Shown in pieces: positions 49,855-61,970 of a DNA stretch of 64,000 nt. The translations under genes were made by a program, and so were the position numbers. Below the pieces are notes generated by a model. That model was given only the letters and a program-made list of their open reading frames with translations, was not told where the DNA came from and did not search any database. Within the stretch, counting starts at the first letter, position 1, and the number at the start of each line of letters is the position of its first letter. Source of the DNA: Moringa oleifera (taxonomy: Eukaryota > Streptophyta > Magnoliopsida > Brassicales > Moringaceae); NCBI GenBank assembly GCA_021397835.1, contig JAJFZO010000064.1, positions 124,001 to 188,000 on the forward strand. The letters are read 5' to 3'.

Positions 49855-52800
49855 CACTGTAATATAAAAAGGTTATAACGGTAATTGTATTAATTTTTTA
49901 CGACAATTGCAATTATCATTAAAATTTTTATTGACAATTGCTCAAAAATCGACATAATTTATGTTAAAAAAATTTTATAGTGATAATTATCACGATTGTT
50001 GATAAAGATATAAAATAATTAGTATTAAAAATTTTTGTATACATTAAAATTGTTAGTGATAAATTGACAAATGCTGCTAAAAGCAAATTTGTACTTGTTT
50101 TATTTATGATAATTAATAATTATCGTTACAAATAAATTGGCTTCTATTTTTTTTTCGTAATAATTAACAATTGATGCTAGACATCTAAATATTTAACGAT
50201 AATTATTAAAGTAAATAATAATTATTATTAAAAGTGAATTAATTTTTATTTTATTTGTAAAAATTAATAATTTCACTAAATATCTATGTATTTAGTGATA
50301 ATTATCAAGTAATTAATAATTAATGTTAAAGATAGATTATTTTTTAAAGATAATTAATAATTAAATTATTTACGATTAAATGTTAATATAATTATCGATA
50401 TAGATCAAACTATAAATTTATTAAGACAATTAATAATTATTGTCAAAATAATTACAAATATTTATTTTTAAAATTTACAAATTAAAGTACAAGAATTAAA
50501 AATTTATAACTTACAATGCAGTTAAAAGGAATATACTTATTCATAAGTAAAATATTATCTGCATTATCTTCTTATATAATAAAATATATTCAAATGTAAA
50601 ATAATTATTTAATAAAAATATAATTTCAAATAAAAAGTTTACTAATCCTCTTAAATTTAAAGAGTATAAAAGTTAAGACACTAACTCCATAAAATACTAT
50701 TTTATCAATCTTCAACAAATGATAATTAGTTTATAATTTATGACTTAAAAATAAAAAATATATATAAGAACATTCATGGAATACAAATATTTCATAATAA
50801 TAAGAATAATACTTACCCTAAGAAGGTTGAGATATCAAACTTTCATCATTTTCTTAAACACTTTTTTGAGTACTCATCGCATTAAGAATCTATTAAGTGT
50901 ATATATATATATCAATTACTAAAACATGTAAGTATGATGTGGCTATTAAATGATATTATTATGCAAGTGAGCTTACAAAGTTGGTTAGATAAATTCAATC
51001 GTGACTAAATCATGGTTATTGCTTAATGGTCTCTTTGTGTAAGAATATGCATCCAACTTTATGTAAGATATGAAGTTAGAATCATCATTAAAAATTACAC
51101 ATAATAAAAGATATATGGTTGATCATACCTTATAGTTAAATGATTTATTAGGTTCCATATGTATTGTATTAGATGATCTTCCTATTAACAATGATTTCAT
51201 CATTGCAAGCTCTGCTTTTAAATTTCTTGATTTTTTTTCGTTATCTTCAAGTTGTTTTCTAATTTATGAACTCTTTCATCAGCTGTATTCACATTAATAG
51301 TTTTTCTCGTGAAGGAAAAGATGAAGACAATAAACTTTTTGGAGTTGGACCAAGTCTTAATCCACGAACAAGATCGTTTCTTTTTGATCCTATTACTTGC
51401 GAATATATATCATTTTCTTTTACTTCTTTTTATTGCTCATTAAAACTTTCATATTGACTTGACTTATCTTTTACTAAATTCTATACTCAATATAACATAT
51501 AAAAATATATTGCTAACATTTACTTTTGTTAATATCTAAAGAAAGTTATATTTAAAACTAAGAACTTGGTATGAAAATATATTTTTAGGGTTTATATAAA
51601 CTTACTACTATACAAGCACAGTCATCATTGAGTGGATTTCAACTTTGCACTCCTTGTGAGTATCTATGAATATATGTGCTCAATACACATAATCTTATAA
51701 TTATTAGAAAATACATTTTAATGATTTATCGTTAAAATTAATTTATAAAAATATTATATCTTTCCTTTTCTTCTATCAAGTGTGTAATGCTTTTGGATCC
51801 CTCAATATGTACCATCTTTGAATTCATCTGATTTTTTATATTTTTTTCATACATTTATAATATTACAACAATGATTAATATCATTTTATCAAATAAAAGA
51901 ATACTTTTTTTTCAATTCAAGCATTCATTTTAGCTCTAAATATCAAATGAAACTAGGATGGTCCATTAATCTCTTGGTATGCATTCAAGTCTATTGTTTA
52001 AGAGTTCTTCCTTATTTTTAAATCTCTTGAAAAATTCAGCTTTGATCTCACATTTTTAATCCTTTCACTTCTTTCAAGTGATCTCAACATCCATTTGTCA
52101 TCCTTTTAGGGTATTAAATTTTTTTGACTATATTGAAGTATGAAAGCAACAAGTATGCTTCATATCCTACATATATTAACAAATCCCAAGACACAAAAAC
52201 AATATTTAGATTTTAGTGTTTGCTTACCTTCACCAATGTTAACAAGTTCTCCTAGTCTTTCTTTGGGAACATTCTCCAATCATCAATATGAAAAGGAGTT
52301 ACATTTGGATTTCTTGCTAAATTAGCTAGGAAAATTACAAGTACACATCTTTCGTCTTCGGTAGATTGTCCTCTATCATTAAACTGCACAATAACCTTTT
52401 CTCCTTCAAGTTGTTTTCAAATGTGTGCCAGTAATATGGGCTCTTTTTTCCTCTCTTTATCTAAAGAATATCAAAATAACAACATAATCGAATTTTTAAA
52501 GAAAATGAGTTATGTAATAGAAAATGATTTGATCATTTAATACAAAATAATTTTTATCATATGTATTGGTTGACTTTCCATTTGTGAATTCTTTAATAAA
52601 AGGTTCAACATTAGATTGTGGTTGACTTTACTACTCTGAATAAGGCTCCATACTAAAATGTCCTTTAATTTCTTCATGAAAAGAGATTCTATATAAGACT
52701 TTTCTTTTCCCCATTATATCCTAATATTAGTCACAAACAAAAAGCAATTATAATTAACAATCAAATATATCCTAATAAGTATTATTAAAGCCTTTAATTT

Positions 52801-53150
52801 TGACTGCATCAACAAATCATACCTATAGCCTCTAGTTGTAACTTTTATAGTACTTCACTAGGTTTATCAATTTTTAATTATTTATCTCCAGAGAATTCAA
52901 CAACAATAGCTATCAATTGTGAAATAAATGAAGTTAAGATTTGAAAGTTCATATAAAATATGCTTTCAGTATGATGACAAAGAAAACCATTATAAACAGA
53001 TGATAATATGCCAATGATTTTTAGTTTTCCTTTTTCTATCTCACCAACTAAATGAAACCATAACATATTAAAGTTTAGCCAAAAGAAGGCACTGTTATTG
53101 TCAGTGGAGAAATCATATTCTCTTACATTCTTTATCACCTTAACCATTTA
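49855..53150 (-). mobile_element. Degenerate CACTA (En/Spm) DNA transposon with Ptta-type transposase relic
   Basis: Minus-strand translation at about 52300-52480 reads EGEKVIVQFNDRGQSTEDER, then FLANLARNPNVTPFHIDDWR. At about 51335-51425 it reads DIYSQVIGSKRNDLVRGLRL, then GPTPKSL, followed by a lysine/glutamate-rich helix (KQLEDNEKKSRNLKAELAMM at about 51205-51265). The order fits the plant transposase of the Ptta/En/Spm family (Transposase_24-like). Stops and gaps show it is dead. At the left, CACTGTAATATAAAAAGG at 49855 resembles a CACTA terminus. It is followed by about 600 bases of repeated AATTAATAATTATCGTTA-like motifs, as in CACTA subterminal arrays. I could not find the right terminus, so the right edge is arbitrary. 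Confidence 0.55.
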
Positions 53151-53830
53151 AAAAATTATTACATTGTTACAACTAACAAGAAGAGAAGGATTCATAACAC
53201 ATTTTCAGCCCACTGAAGCAAGTATGTATTAGAATATAAGTTATTAGTAAAACCAGTAGAAACTTCTTAAAAAAAGAGGTAAAAATGAAATATTAGAAGA
53301 AGCACACAAGAAAAGGAGGATGCTTTTCTTTCACCAATACATCAACCATGAAAGATCAATTCAACTAATTTAGCTAAAATGCAACCAACATTATCCTAAT
53401 TTCAAGGAAGAAAAAAAAAAGAAAAAAAGATTTAACAGTACGTTGTTGCATCCACCACCAAGATAACGTGAAGCAAAAAATAATTTATCCATTATGTTAT
53501 ATCCCAATAACATAGCTAATAAGTAGAATGGAAAAGAAAAAGAACAACACCTTTTCTTAAAGTAGATTATGCATCTCCATAAATCTTAAGTAAAACATAA
53601 TACAAAGAATAGAACATTCACAAGTTAATTGTAAAATAAAACATAGCATTGTGTGAAAAGATAAGTAGTTACCCTTTGGTTAAAGTAATGCAAGAATGGA
53701 CACCCTTCTTTAGAATTTTTTTTCATAACACTCTTTGCGGAAAAAGAATTCTACAACCTATAGTATTGTCAAACAATAAAAATGTAAAAGCTCTGGTCCT
53801 TTTAATTCTCATAACACAGGTTTGAGAATT

Positions 53831-53833
<3 letters not shown>

Positions 53834-53864
<31 letters not shown>
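53834..53864. repeat. (TA)n microsatellite
   Basis: About fifteen TA units in intergenic DNA. Confidence 0.95.
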
Positions 53865-53869
<5 letters not shown>

Positions 53870-54974
53870 GTTGCTTTAGGGTACAACTTGTAAGTAAATA
53901 CTAGAAAGATTTGAGAATCTAATTAATCACCTAAATAAATATGACAAAGGTTGATCAACCAAATTGGCCACATAATCAACTCCTATCAGCATCTCACCCT
54001 TGCTATTGAAATAATAAGCTATAAGGTACACTACCTTTGTTGAAATTTATACTATGAAGTTACCATCTCATTCTTCAAACTCACATATAACTATTGTTTA
54101 GCAACATAATTACTTTTAAACCATAACAAATACTGCAACCTTAACCATGCAAAACTTGGTGGATAACTTACAATCGTGATATTTTCTCTTTACTCTATAA
54201 GATTAAAAAGAGAGTATAAAATTGAAGGATCAAAAGAATTCAAGTTAATCAAACGTTACTAGTGACTAATTAGATCTTTGCATCTTGGATGCTTTTGCAA
54301 GTTATGTAGTAGCTTATGCAGCTGCTGAAAAAGAACTCTCAATGCAAAACTAATGTCATTTGCGAGGAATAATGTTTATTAACTACACTATAAACTAGCA
54401 GAAAAACTCAAGAAAATCCAATCTAATGAATTCCAAAAAAAAAAAAAAAAAATACAGATTAGTACACATAAATGTCCTAGACTAGCACAACTAGATCTTT
54501 AAAAATTTCATTTATTTCACTAATTTGTTCTTGAATTTCTTTGATACCTTGCTCTTATCCTCAATGATTGCTTCGTCGAAAGTGATCACATTATCTAACA
54601 GTAAAATTTCATGTCTGCATGTGATTTGAAACCATAAAAAGAAAAAGATTTTAAAAAATTTTAGATGCTTATTCCTCATTTATAGCTCTACAATAAGGCA
54701 ATTCTCTAGCTAAAAAAGATTGAGTAACTTCAAAGAAAAATAAATCACAAATTAGAAAAAGTATGCACATAATAGGATGGAAACAATTGAAAACATTTAA
54801 AATTACAATCAAGGTATAACTACCCAAATTCAGAAGAAGAGAAGAGAAAAATGAGTTGCATACCTTACTCAAATGTAATAGGGTCACTCATATATGATAT
54901 GATCTATAATAGGCCTGATTTATCTTATATGATTAACCTTTTTAGCAGGTATATGGTTAATGTAAGTAAGAAAT

Positions 54975-55500
54975 AATGGTAAGAAATGAAGTGGTTGCTA
55001 AGATATGTCACTGGAACCAAGGGTTATGGATAATATATGCCAAAGCGAGACACATCCAGCAAGGACTTGATAGATATGTCGATGCTGAAGGTCACTTTTA
55101 GCCTATGTTTTTATGATTGATGGGTACTGTGTTAGTTGCAAGGCACAATTTCAATAGATAATAGTTAATTCCACGACAGAGGTTAAGTATGCAACCATGA
55201 CAAAAAGGTGCAAAGAAGGTGTATGGTTGCTGGGATTATTGAAGGAGTTGAAGCTGTATAGCTTGGGTTTGATAATGTTTTCAAATAGCCAATCACTTAT
55301 TCATCTACATAAAAATCTGATATATCATAAAAGAACTAAGTATCTTGATATTAAGTATCACTTCATTCAGAAAAAGTGGAAGGAGACTACATAAAGCTTG
55401 AGAAAATCTTAACTGAAGACAGCATAACATATATGGCCACACAGTGTGTTCCTCCTTCAAAATTGCTCAAGAACTTGAAGATTTTGAGTATTGGCATGGG
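54975..55500 (+). mobile_element. Ty1/copia RNase H relic
   Basis: Plus-strand frames read EMKWLLRYVTGTKGYG (about 54986-55033), then TTEVKYATMTKRCKEGVWLL (about 55173-55232), then SNSQSLIHLHKNLIYHKRTK, YLDIKYHF, and finally KLEKILTEDSITYMATQC. This is the C-terminal RNase H end of a copia polyprotein, with the usual D-SQS-IHLxKN-YHxRTKxIDxxxHF string. Stops and at least two frameshifts break it. No LTRs are recognised around it, so it is a solitary fragment. Confidence 0.88.
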
Positions 55501-56229
55501 TTGAGATAAAGAAAAAGGATTGGCTTTGATTTGCACTGGATCAAGGAAGAATTTATTGGAATTGATCCTTGAAGCAACAAGTGCTGCGATTTAGAAGTTA
55601 AAACCCCCTAACTTTACTTTTTTTTTTTTGGATTTTTCATGTTGTTGAAGAACATTTGATCAGTTGGACAATGACTTCTATGTGAACAAATCATGACCCT
55701 CCATGCTATTTAATGAAAGATCCATGTAGCTTATTAGTTACAATCAAACATGCCATTAATTAGCCATCTCAATACAAGGTTTACTTACAATCAAATATAT
55801 ATAAACTCTATAAAGGTTTCATAAAAATAAACAAAGTAGAATGTTGGTTTATTTGAGATTCCTTTGAATTCAACTGTATGATCATTAGACTTCTTACAAA
55901 TTTATCAACAAAATAATAAAAACAATTTAGCAATCCAATCTTTATTTTGGTGAACTTGTAATTACTAAAATTTGATATTCTATATTTAACAGCATGAGAA
56001 ATATCCAGGCTTTAGTTTCTATGATACCAGGGATACATGATTATTAAGATATGCACTTTTCCATTTTGACATTATTGAAACCTCTTCAAGTCTTGTTCCT
56101 CAAAGAAATACGATCTCCATGACCCTACTTTATAATTATAGTCAATACTAATTAACCCTAACTCTTCGTGTACATTTATTGATTCATGACAAAACCAGAA
56201 TCCTCTTGTTGTGTTTCTGAATTTGAACA

Positions 56230-57821
56230 ATGTTTGATCATCTGAGGATTTCCAAATGCTTCAGCTTTACGGCATCCCGGGACTGGTTCTTCCGTTACTC
56301 TTTCGCCAACGCCGGCCTCCGGTCAGTATCAACGGACCTCGGCGATGGCACCATCATGCACTGTTGGGTCCCAAAGACACACAAGCAATCAAGACCTAAT
56401 CTTCTCCTCGTGCATGGTTTCGGTGCCAATGCGATGTGGCAATATGGCGAGCATCTCCGCCAATTCACGTCCCGTTTCAACGTTTATGTGCCGGACCTCC
56501 TCTTTTTCGGCATGTCCTACACGGTCAGGCCCGAGCGAACCGAAACCTTCCAGGCTCAGTGCCTAATGAGGCTGATGGGGGCGCATGGGGTGCATAGAAT
56601 GAGCCTTGTAGGGATAAGTTATGGTGGGTTTGTGGGGTATAGCATGGCCGCACAGTTTCCTGATAAATTAGAGAGGTTGGTTCTTTGTTGCGCTGGGGTC
56701 TGCTTAGAGGAGAAGGACATGGAAGATGGATTGTTTAGGGTTCCAAATCTGGATGAAGCTGCAAGCATTTTATTGCCTCAGACGCCGGAGAAGTTGAAGG
56801 AGTTGATGCGGTTTTCTTTCGTCAAGCCCATGAAGGGCGTGCCTTCCTGTTTTCTTAACGATTTCATAGATGTGAACCTCTTTATTAACCTCTCTTTTTA
56901 AACAAATCATGACATATTATTTATTTCTGATAAAAATATTTCTACTTTGTTGACGAGTATTCTTGATATCTCTGCAAGATTGGAGGCTTATTAATTTGTT
57001 CTAGTTTCCTCTGCATATCTTAGAAATTTAACCTTCAAAGGTTCTTGTCTCAAGAAAGTTTTGAAAATTTCTCATTATATTGGGAAAGAAAATTTATTTC
57101 TTAAACCCAAAATATGATATTTTTTCCTAATCTTTTCTTTATCTAGGATCATAGAATTAGCATAAGAAGCTTGTATTGTTCTTCTCTCTCTTTTCCTCTT
57201 GTTGTTTTAGTCTTGTTTGAATAGAATTCATAATGTCTTTATCTATCAACAGGTGATGTGCACAGATTTTGTGAGGGAGAAGAGAGAACTGATACAGGCA
57301 ATACTCAAGGACAGAAAGCTTTCTGATCTTCCTCGGATCACACAGGTCTTAGCCGTTTCGTTTTTCCCTTCTTACACTGTTTTATATTTAATGGGATCAC
57401 ATCACATGCAACCCCTTGTTAATTTGCACTTTTAAAAACATGTTTGATCTTCAACATTTCATGAACTTCACTTGATCACCGTTTTGGGTTTTCCTTCAAG
57501 CAGCCCACTTTGATTATTTGGGGAGAGCAAGATCAGATTTTCCCATTGGAGCTAGGGCACAGACTGAAAAGGTAGTTAGTCTCAGTTAAGTCTTTATGCA
57601 ACATCTGTAACTTTTATGCGATGATTGATTTGGGTTTTGATTCCATTGGGTGTAGTCATGTGGGTAAGAATGCAGAGATGGCAGTCATTAAGAACGCTGG
57701 ACATGCAGTCAACCTGGAAAAGCCTAAGGAGTTTGCTAAGCGTTTGAGGTTATTTCTCATTGATCCACCTTTATCTCCCTCCTCTTCCCTTCCCATGGAT
57801 CTCAAGCACCATGCAGCGTAG
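56230..57821 (+). CDS. Alpha/beta-hydrolase superfamily protein
   Basis: Four exons, 56230-56871, 57253-57345, 57504-57571 and 57656-57821, total 969 bases and 322 residues. The fold's landmarks are present: LLLVHGFGANAMW (oxyanion loop HG at 62-63), SLVGISYGGFVGY (nucleophile elbow G-x-S-x-G, Ser130), TLIIWGEQDQIFP (Asp255) and IKNAGHAVNLEKP (His284). The Ser-Asp-His triad is complete, so the enzyme should be active. Substrate is unknown; the cap region (about 155-240) is lid-like. Similar plant proteins are annotated only as alpha/beta hydrolases, monoacylglycerol-lipase-like or epoxide-hydrolase-like, which the sequence cannot settle. At the third exon an alternative acceptor three bases upstream would add one Gln. 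Confidence 0.93.
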
Positions 57822-60119
57822 CAGATCGACCCATTTAACTTAGGGTAACCAGAGGTGGTGTTGTTTGTTTCTTAGGAAAATGAACTAAACAAAAGAACAA
57901 AAAAGAGATTGTTCCCAAAATTTTATCATTACTAAGCAAATTGCATAATGATGTTGATAATGTTGATCAGTTAATTTGTCAGCGAAAACTATTGTATTAA
58001 GATTGTTAATGATTTGTTTTGTATGCAAATCCATGATTTAGTACTGGAATTTTTGAAACTTTTTGTTTTTTTTTCTCCATCTTGCATTGTTTTTGGTGTC
58101 TATTGAGCAAACATCCTAAGTTTATTATTAATTATTTATTTTCCAGATCAAAGTTTTTGCGATACAAAATGATGTTGCGAAAAGCTTCTCGATTATGTAG
58201 TAATAATGTTAAAATTAAAACCGACACTCAAACTTTATTTTCTAAATAATCTTTTTTCCATGTTTATTGTACTATTAGTCATAACTATGCCAATATAGGA
58301 TCGAGCAAATAACCATTATTCTAAAAGTTGATTTCATTTTTCATGTCCATTTAGAAAATGTTGTTCATCATGTGTTTCAATGTTCACGTCGTGCGTTGTT
58401 GTGTAACTCTCCTAAGTTATTGCGTGATTATCATGTGTTATTATCAGGGCATCCTACGTTATTGTATGATCATCATATGTTATATTATGTGTTATGCCGT
58501 AGCCATTGCGATGTGATTATTTATTTGTTAAAATATTATTATAGTCTTACTTAATATATATTTAGTGACTTTGTTGACTAATTGTCCCCCAGGACATGTA
58601 ATTAGAAGATGCCTAGTTGTTTTGAAGACTTGTTCTGAATATATGTGCATGGTGTCAAATTTTTACCATCCCACATATTAACATGGACGGGTTTAGAGAT
58701 GGAGATTCCTTTAATTTTTTTAATTTTTTTAACCCGAGGATGGAGAAGAATGAGGACTATGCTCCCCACACTTATCTTCCTCCTCCAATTCATTGCATTT
58801 AAATGTTTTACAGTAAAAATTATTTTAAATTTTTAAAAATGATTTTTTAATTTTAAAATATTTTTGAACAAATTTTTGATCCACAAAAAATAATCAACTA
58901 AATTTTGATTTAAATTATTATAAAAAATTAAATATATTTTTTTATTAAAATATTTAAAAAATAATTTGAACAAATTTTATATATATTTCAAATCAATCTC
59001 TTAATTTAAAATAATTTTTCAACTTATGAGCTATTTAGTATGAATTTTTTTAAATTTTTTTAATATAATTTTTTTTTAAAAAATTCAATACTCTAGCAAC
59101 TTAATATTTTTGATAAAATCCAATCTAACCAGCTCTTATCAATTATGATGTATTTGAAAACGTTTTGAAGTTCATGATGAAAATTAAGAGAAATAATATT
59201 AATTCTTTTAAAATGATATTTATCTATTATATCTATATATAACTTAAAACTCAACTTTAAATTAAATCAACTTACATCTAAATCTAATTCAATAGAAATT
59301 TTAATTTATTTAAAATCAAACTTAATTTTTTTTAAATATATAAATAAAAAATAATATAATGAAAATAAAAATTTCCAAACTGGTTTCTAAAGCAAGAATG
59401 TTCTATTTTCATCCTCGCTTTTTTAAATGGAGAATGAGGCAGAGATGTGGATTTATACAAAAGAGAATTATAGGAACCGGAAAGGTATCCTCACTTTTTC
59501 TTGTCCTTCTATGTTTATATCTGCATCTTGTTTTTAGAAAAACATCTGAATGAAAAGGTGTATAGCTTCATTTTGAATGAAATGTATCCCTAAAACACTT
59601 ATATGGGTGTGAAAAGGGCTTTTTCTATGAGAATTATAAGTCTAAATGTCTAAAGCACTCATGAAACCACAAGTTGTTTAAGGCTAAAATGAATAAAAAT
59701 GTGAGAATCAACTATGCTGAAGAGGAGACTGTATGAATATTGTTGTTTGGTTTTACAACAACAATTGAACAGTTCAAGATATTACGTTCACTGATTAGCT
59801 AAGTAAATTTGATAATACATTACTATGGAAGGTTCAAAGCTATAAGCTACCTATCTTGATGCATTTTCTTTGAATTGTACTCTCTTAAGTGCCTATATTA
59901 TCATCAGTATTTTACAAAATTTTCATTTATGTGAGAGACTGTTGAAAATATTTTTTAAAAAAATGTTTGAATGAAAAGGTGTACAGCGTCATTTTGAATG
60001 GAAATGTACATTTCCATTAAAGATGCATCCTTTCCCTTGAGATGTATCTTTTTGGAAAGATACATTCCTTCAAAGGTACATTTTGACATCGATAACATGC
60101 TTCCCTCATAAACGAAGTG
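57822..60119. other. Gene-free region between the hydrolase and the tandem array
   Basis: Hydrolase 3' UTR, then AT-rich DNA. About 58860-59110 resembles the foldback family (GAACAAATTTTTGAT, AACTAAATTTTGATTTAAAT, TATTATAAAAAATTAAATAT). A 41-base motif is repeated at 59547 and 59968. A palindrome and a perfect hairpin lie at 60000-60065. No coding region is supported. Confidence 0.55.
58860..59110. repeat. Partial copy of the AT-rich foldback family
   Basis: Shares the order of AACTAAATTTTGATTTAAAT, ATTATAAAAAATTAAATAT and TTTTTGATAAAATCCAATCT with the 5555-5960 and 15095-15613 copies. Terminal inverted repeats are not clear. Confidence 0.35.
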
Positions 60120-60485
60120 TCCAACTAGATTCTAAGTTCAAGACGTCATTTCTCAATCATCATTGCAGGATCTTTCTCAAGCTAGAAGCATCCTCTTTTG
60201 AAAGATTTTATTAACATCATTCGGATGTCATGGTCAAAAAATAAAAAAAATAGTAGCTTCTTCTTAGTTGAACTAGGACAAATATTATTTGATAATTTAA
60301 GATTCAATAAGCAACTATCTTTATTTTAATTAGCTTTCAATCACTCTAAGGAGAAGTTTATCCTTAATTATCAAATGCCAAAAGTTTGATAGGTAAAACA
60401 TAGAAATTAAATGGAACTCAGATATTGTTAACAAATTATACCGTACAGTTTTATACTATCATAAAAATAATTTGTCTGAGATGTT
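60120..60485 (+). repeat. Older, diverged and gene-less unit of the tandem array
   Basis: Positions 60120-60463 align with 60905-61252 of the next unit (shared strings include AAGATTCAATxAGCAACTATC, TAATTAGCTTTCAATCACTC, AAATTAAATGGAACTCAGAT). At about 60465 the similarity jumps to the sequence found just before 62195 (ATTTGTxxGAGAxGTTTATTAAA). About 925 bases, including the TATA box and the whole coding region, are therefore missing compared with an intact unit. Confidence 0.85.
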
Positions 60486-61525
60486 TATTAAATGGTGTTG
60501 GATTCAAGAATGGTCGGAGGGTAACAACCATGTGAAAACTAAGGCTTAACCTCGCTGCGTCCAAACAAATCCCACTTTCAATATATCCTAACTTATTAAG
60601 CCTCGATTGATTAAGTTGAACAAAAATAATCCATTCGTCTAAATGGTTTGAATGATATTAATACGAATAAGAGATTTACAGTGGGAAATTCGAAGCGAAT
60701 TTATTTTTCGAGCTTAAAATTATTTTATTTTATTTTTCCAGTGAAAGCATACAAGGCAATTTGTTCTCTTTCTTGCAAACCCATGTCAAAGAAACAAAGT
60801 AGAGGAGGAATAGTACATAACCAAAAGAAACAAGGCAGAAAAGAAACGAAAGCAGTTTCATAACTTTTTCTATCGATTCCGAGGTTTATTTTCCCTCCTT
60901 TTTGCACTAAATTCCAAGTTTAACACTTCATTTCTCAATCGTCACTACGAGACCTTTCTCCGGCTAGAACCATCATGTTCTCAAAGATTTAATTGGCATG
61001 ATTCGGATGTCGTGGTCAAAAAATGAAAAGAATAGTAGTTTCTTCTTAGTTTGAACCATGACAAATATTATTTGATCATTTAAGATTCAATGAGCAACTA
61101 TCATTATTTTAATTAGCTTTCAATCACTCCGAGGAGAAGTTTATGCTCAATTATCAAATGTCAAAAGTTTGGTAGGTAGAAGATCGAAATTAAATGGAAC
61201 TCAGATATCGTTAACAAATTATACCTTACGGTTTTATACTGTCATAAAAATAGGAAAGTTTGAAAAAATAATATACATATCGATAAGTGCACTTGTGTTA
61301 TTCTACTTTCTTTTAGGCCGACTTCTTATTTTCCTTTCTAATTTGTTAAGTTTGTTCGTAATGACCTAACAATACGTTGAAAATGTAACTTCTTTTCTCT
61401 TTTCCCTATCGCAATTAATGACTTAACTTGAACGTTGTTAGAGGTTGCAATAAAGATGATGTAGTTACATGTATGGTAATTGAAATTAATGTGACACGGC
61501 TTCGAGATTAAATATCTCATTGCTG

Positions 61526-61533
61526 TATATAAA
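61526..61533 (+). promoter_or_regulatory. TATA box of prolamin-like gene copy 1
   Basis: TATATAAA lies 88 bases upstream of the ATG at 61614. With the usual spacing, transcription would start near 61555-61565, after the upstream in-frame ATG at 61551. This supports 61614 as the true start. Confidence 0.65.
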
Positions 61534-61613
61534 TTGATTTCACTTGTGGCATGAACATCAACCGACAACATCTCACCCATTCGGAACAACAAAAATTTCT
61601 CACCTCGCTAATC

Positions 61614-61970
61614 ATGTCGAATTTCGGCATTTATTCAACTATGGTCTTATTGGTTTTGGCAGGAATGGCGATCTTGGTTCCACAAGGCTTTGCACAGGAA
61701 AACATCGTAGAAAGATACCATTGCCTTAAGTACAAGTTAGACCTGAGTTGCGTGGCAGAGATCAAGTCTGGTATCTTCGACGCGGGTAGCATCAGCTCTA
61801 AATGTTGTCGTGAGCTGGTGGCACAAGGCAAAGTTTGTCATGAAGCACTCGCGAAACGAGAACTGGAAAACCCCAAGTATAAGGGAAAAGAGCCAACGAT
61901 ACTGTCAACGATCGCACAAGTTTGGGATGATTGTTCTTCGATCGTTGTTTCGCCAGCACCTTCCGCTTGA
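61614..61970 (+). CDS. Secreted six-cysteine prolamin-like (ECA1-type) peptide, copy 1
   Basis: An intronless gene of 118 residues. The N-terminus is a signal peptide (about 1-28, MVLLVLAGMAILVPQGFAQ). The mature peptide has six cysteines at 37, 46, 64, 65, 75 and 107, with the Cys, Cys, CysCys, Cys, Cys order of the prolamin-like domain family (formerly DUF1278, including ECA1 gametogenesis-related and egg-cell-secreted proteins). The stretch KYKLDLSCVAEIKSGIFDAG, followed by SISSKCCRELV, matches the family pattern. Such proteins are secreted and many are expressed in the female gametophyte or embryo sac; whether this one is cannot be seen here. An in-frame ATG at 61551 would give 139 residues but lies too near the TATA box and would bury the signal peptide. 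The coding sequence is identical to copy 2. Confidence 0.9.
   Translation: MSNFGIYSTMVLLVLAGMAILVPQGFAQENIVERYHCLKYKLDLSCVAEIKSGIFDAGSISSKCCRELVAQGKVCHEALAKRELENPKYKGKEPTILSTIAQVWDDCSSIVVSPAPSA

Noticed and set aside
53100..54300. Right terminus of the CACTA element.
   Set aside because: CAGTG or TAGTG strings occur, but none is followed by sequence that mirrors the left end.
60648..60863. 71-residue open frame repeated exactly at 62358-62573.
   Set aside because: It is duplicated only because the whole unit is duplicated. It has no family features, and the TATA-linked gene lies elsewhere in the unit.
61551..61613. Upstream in-frame start giving a 139-residue peptide.
   Set aside because: Too close to the TATA box, and it would place 21 polar residues before the signal peptide.
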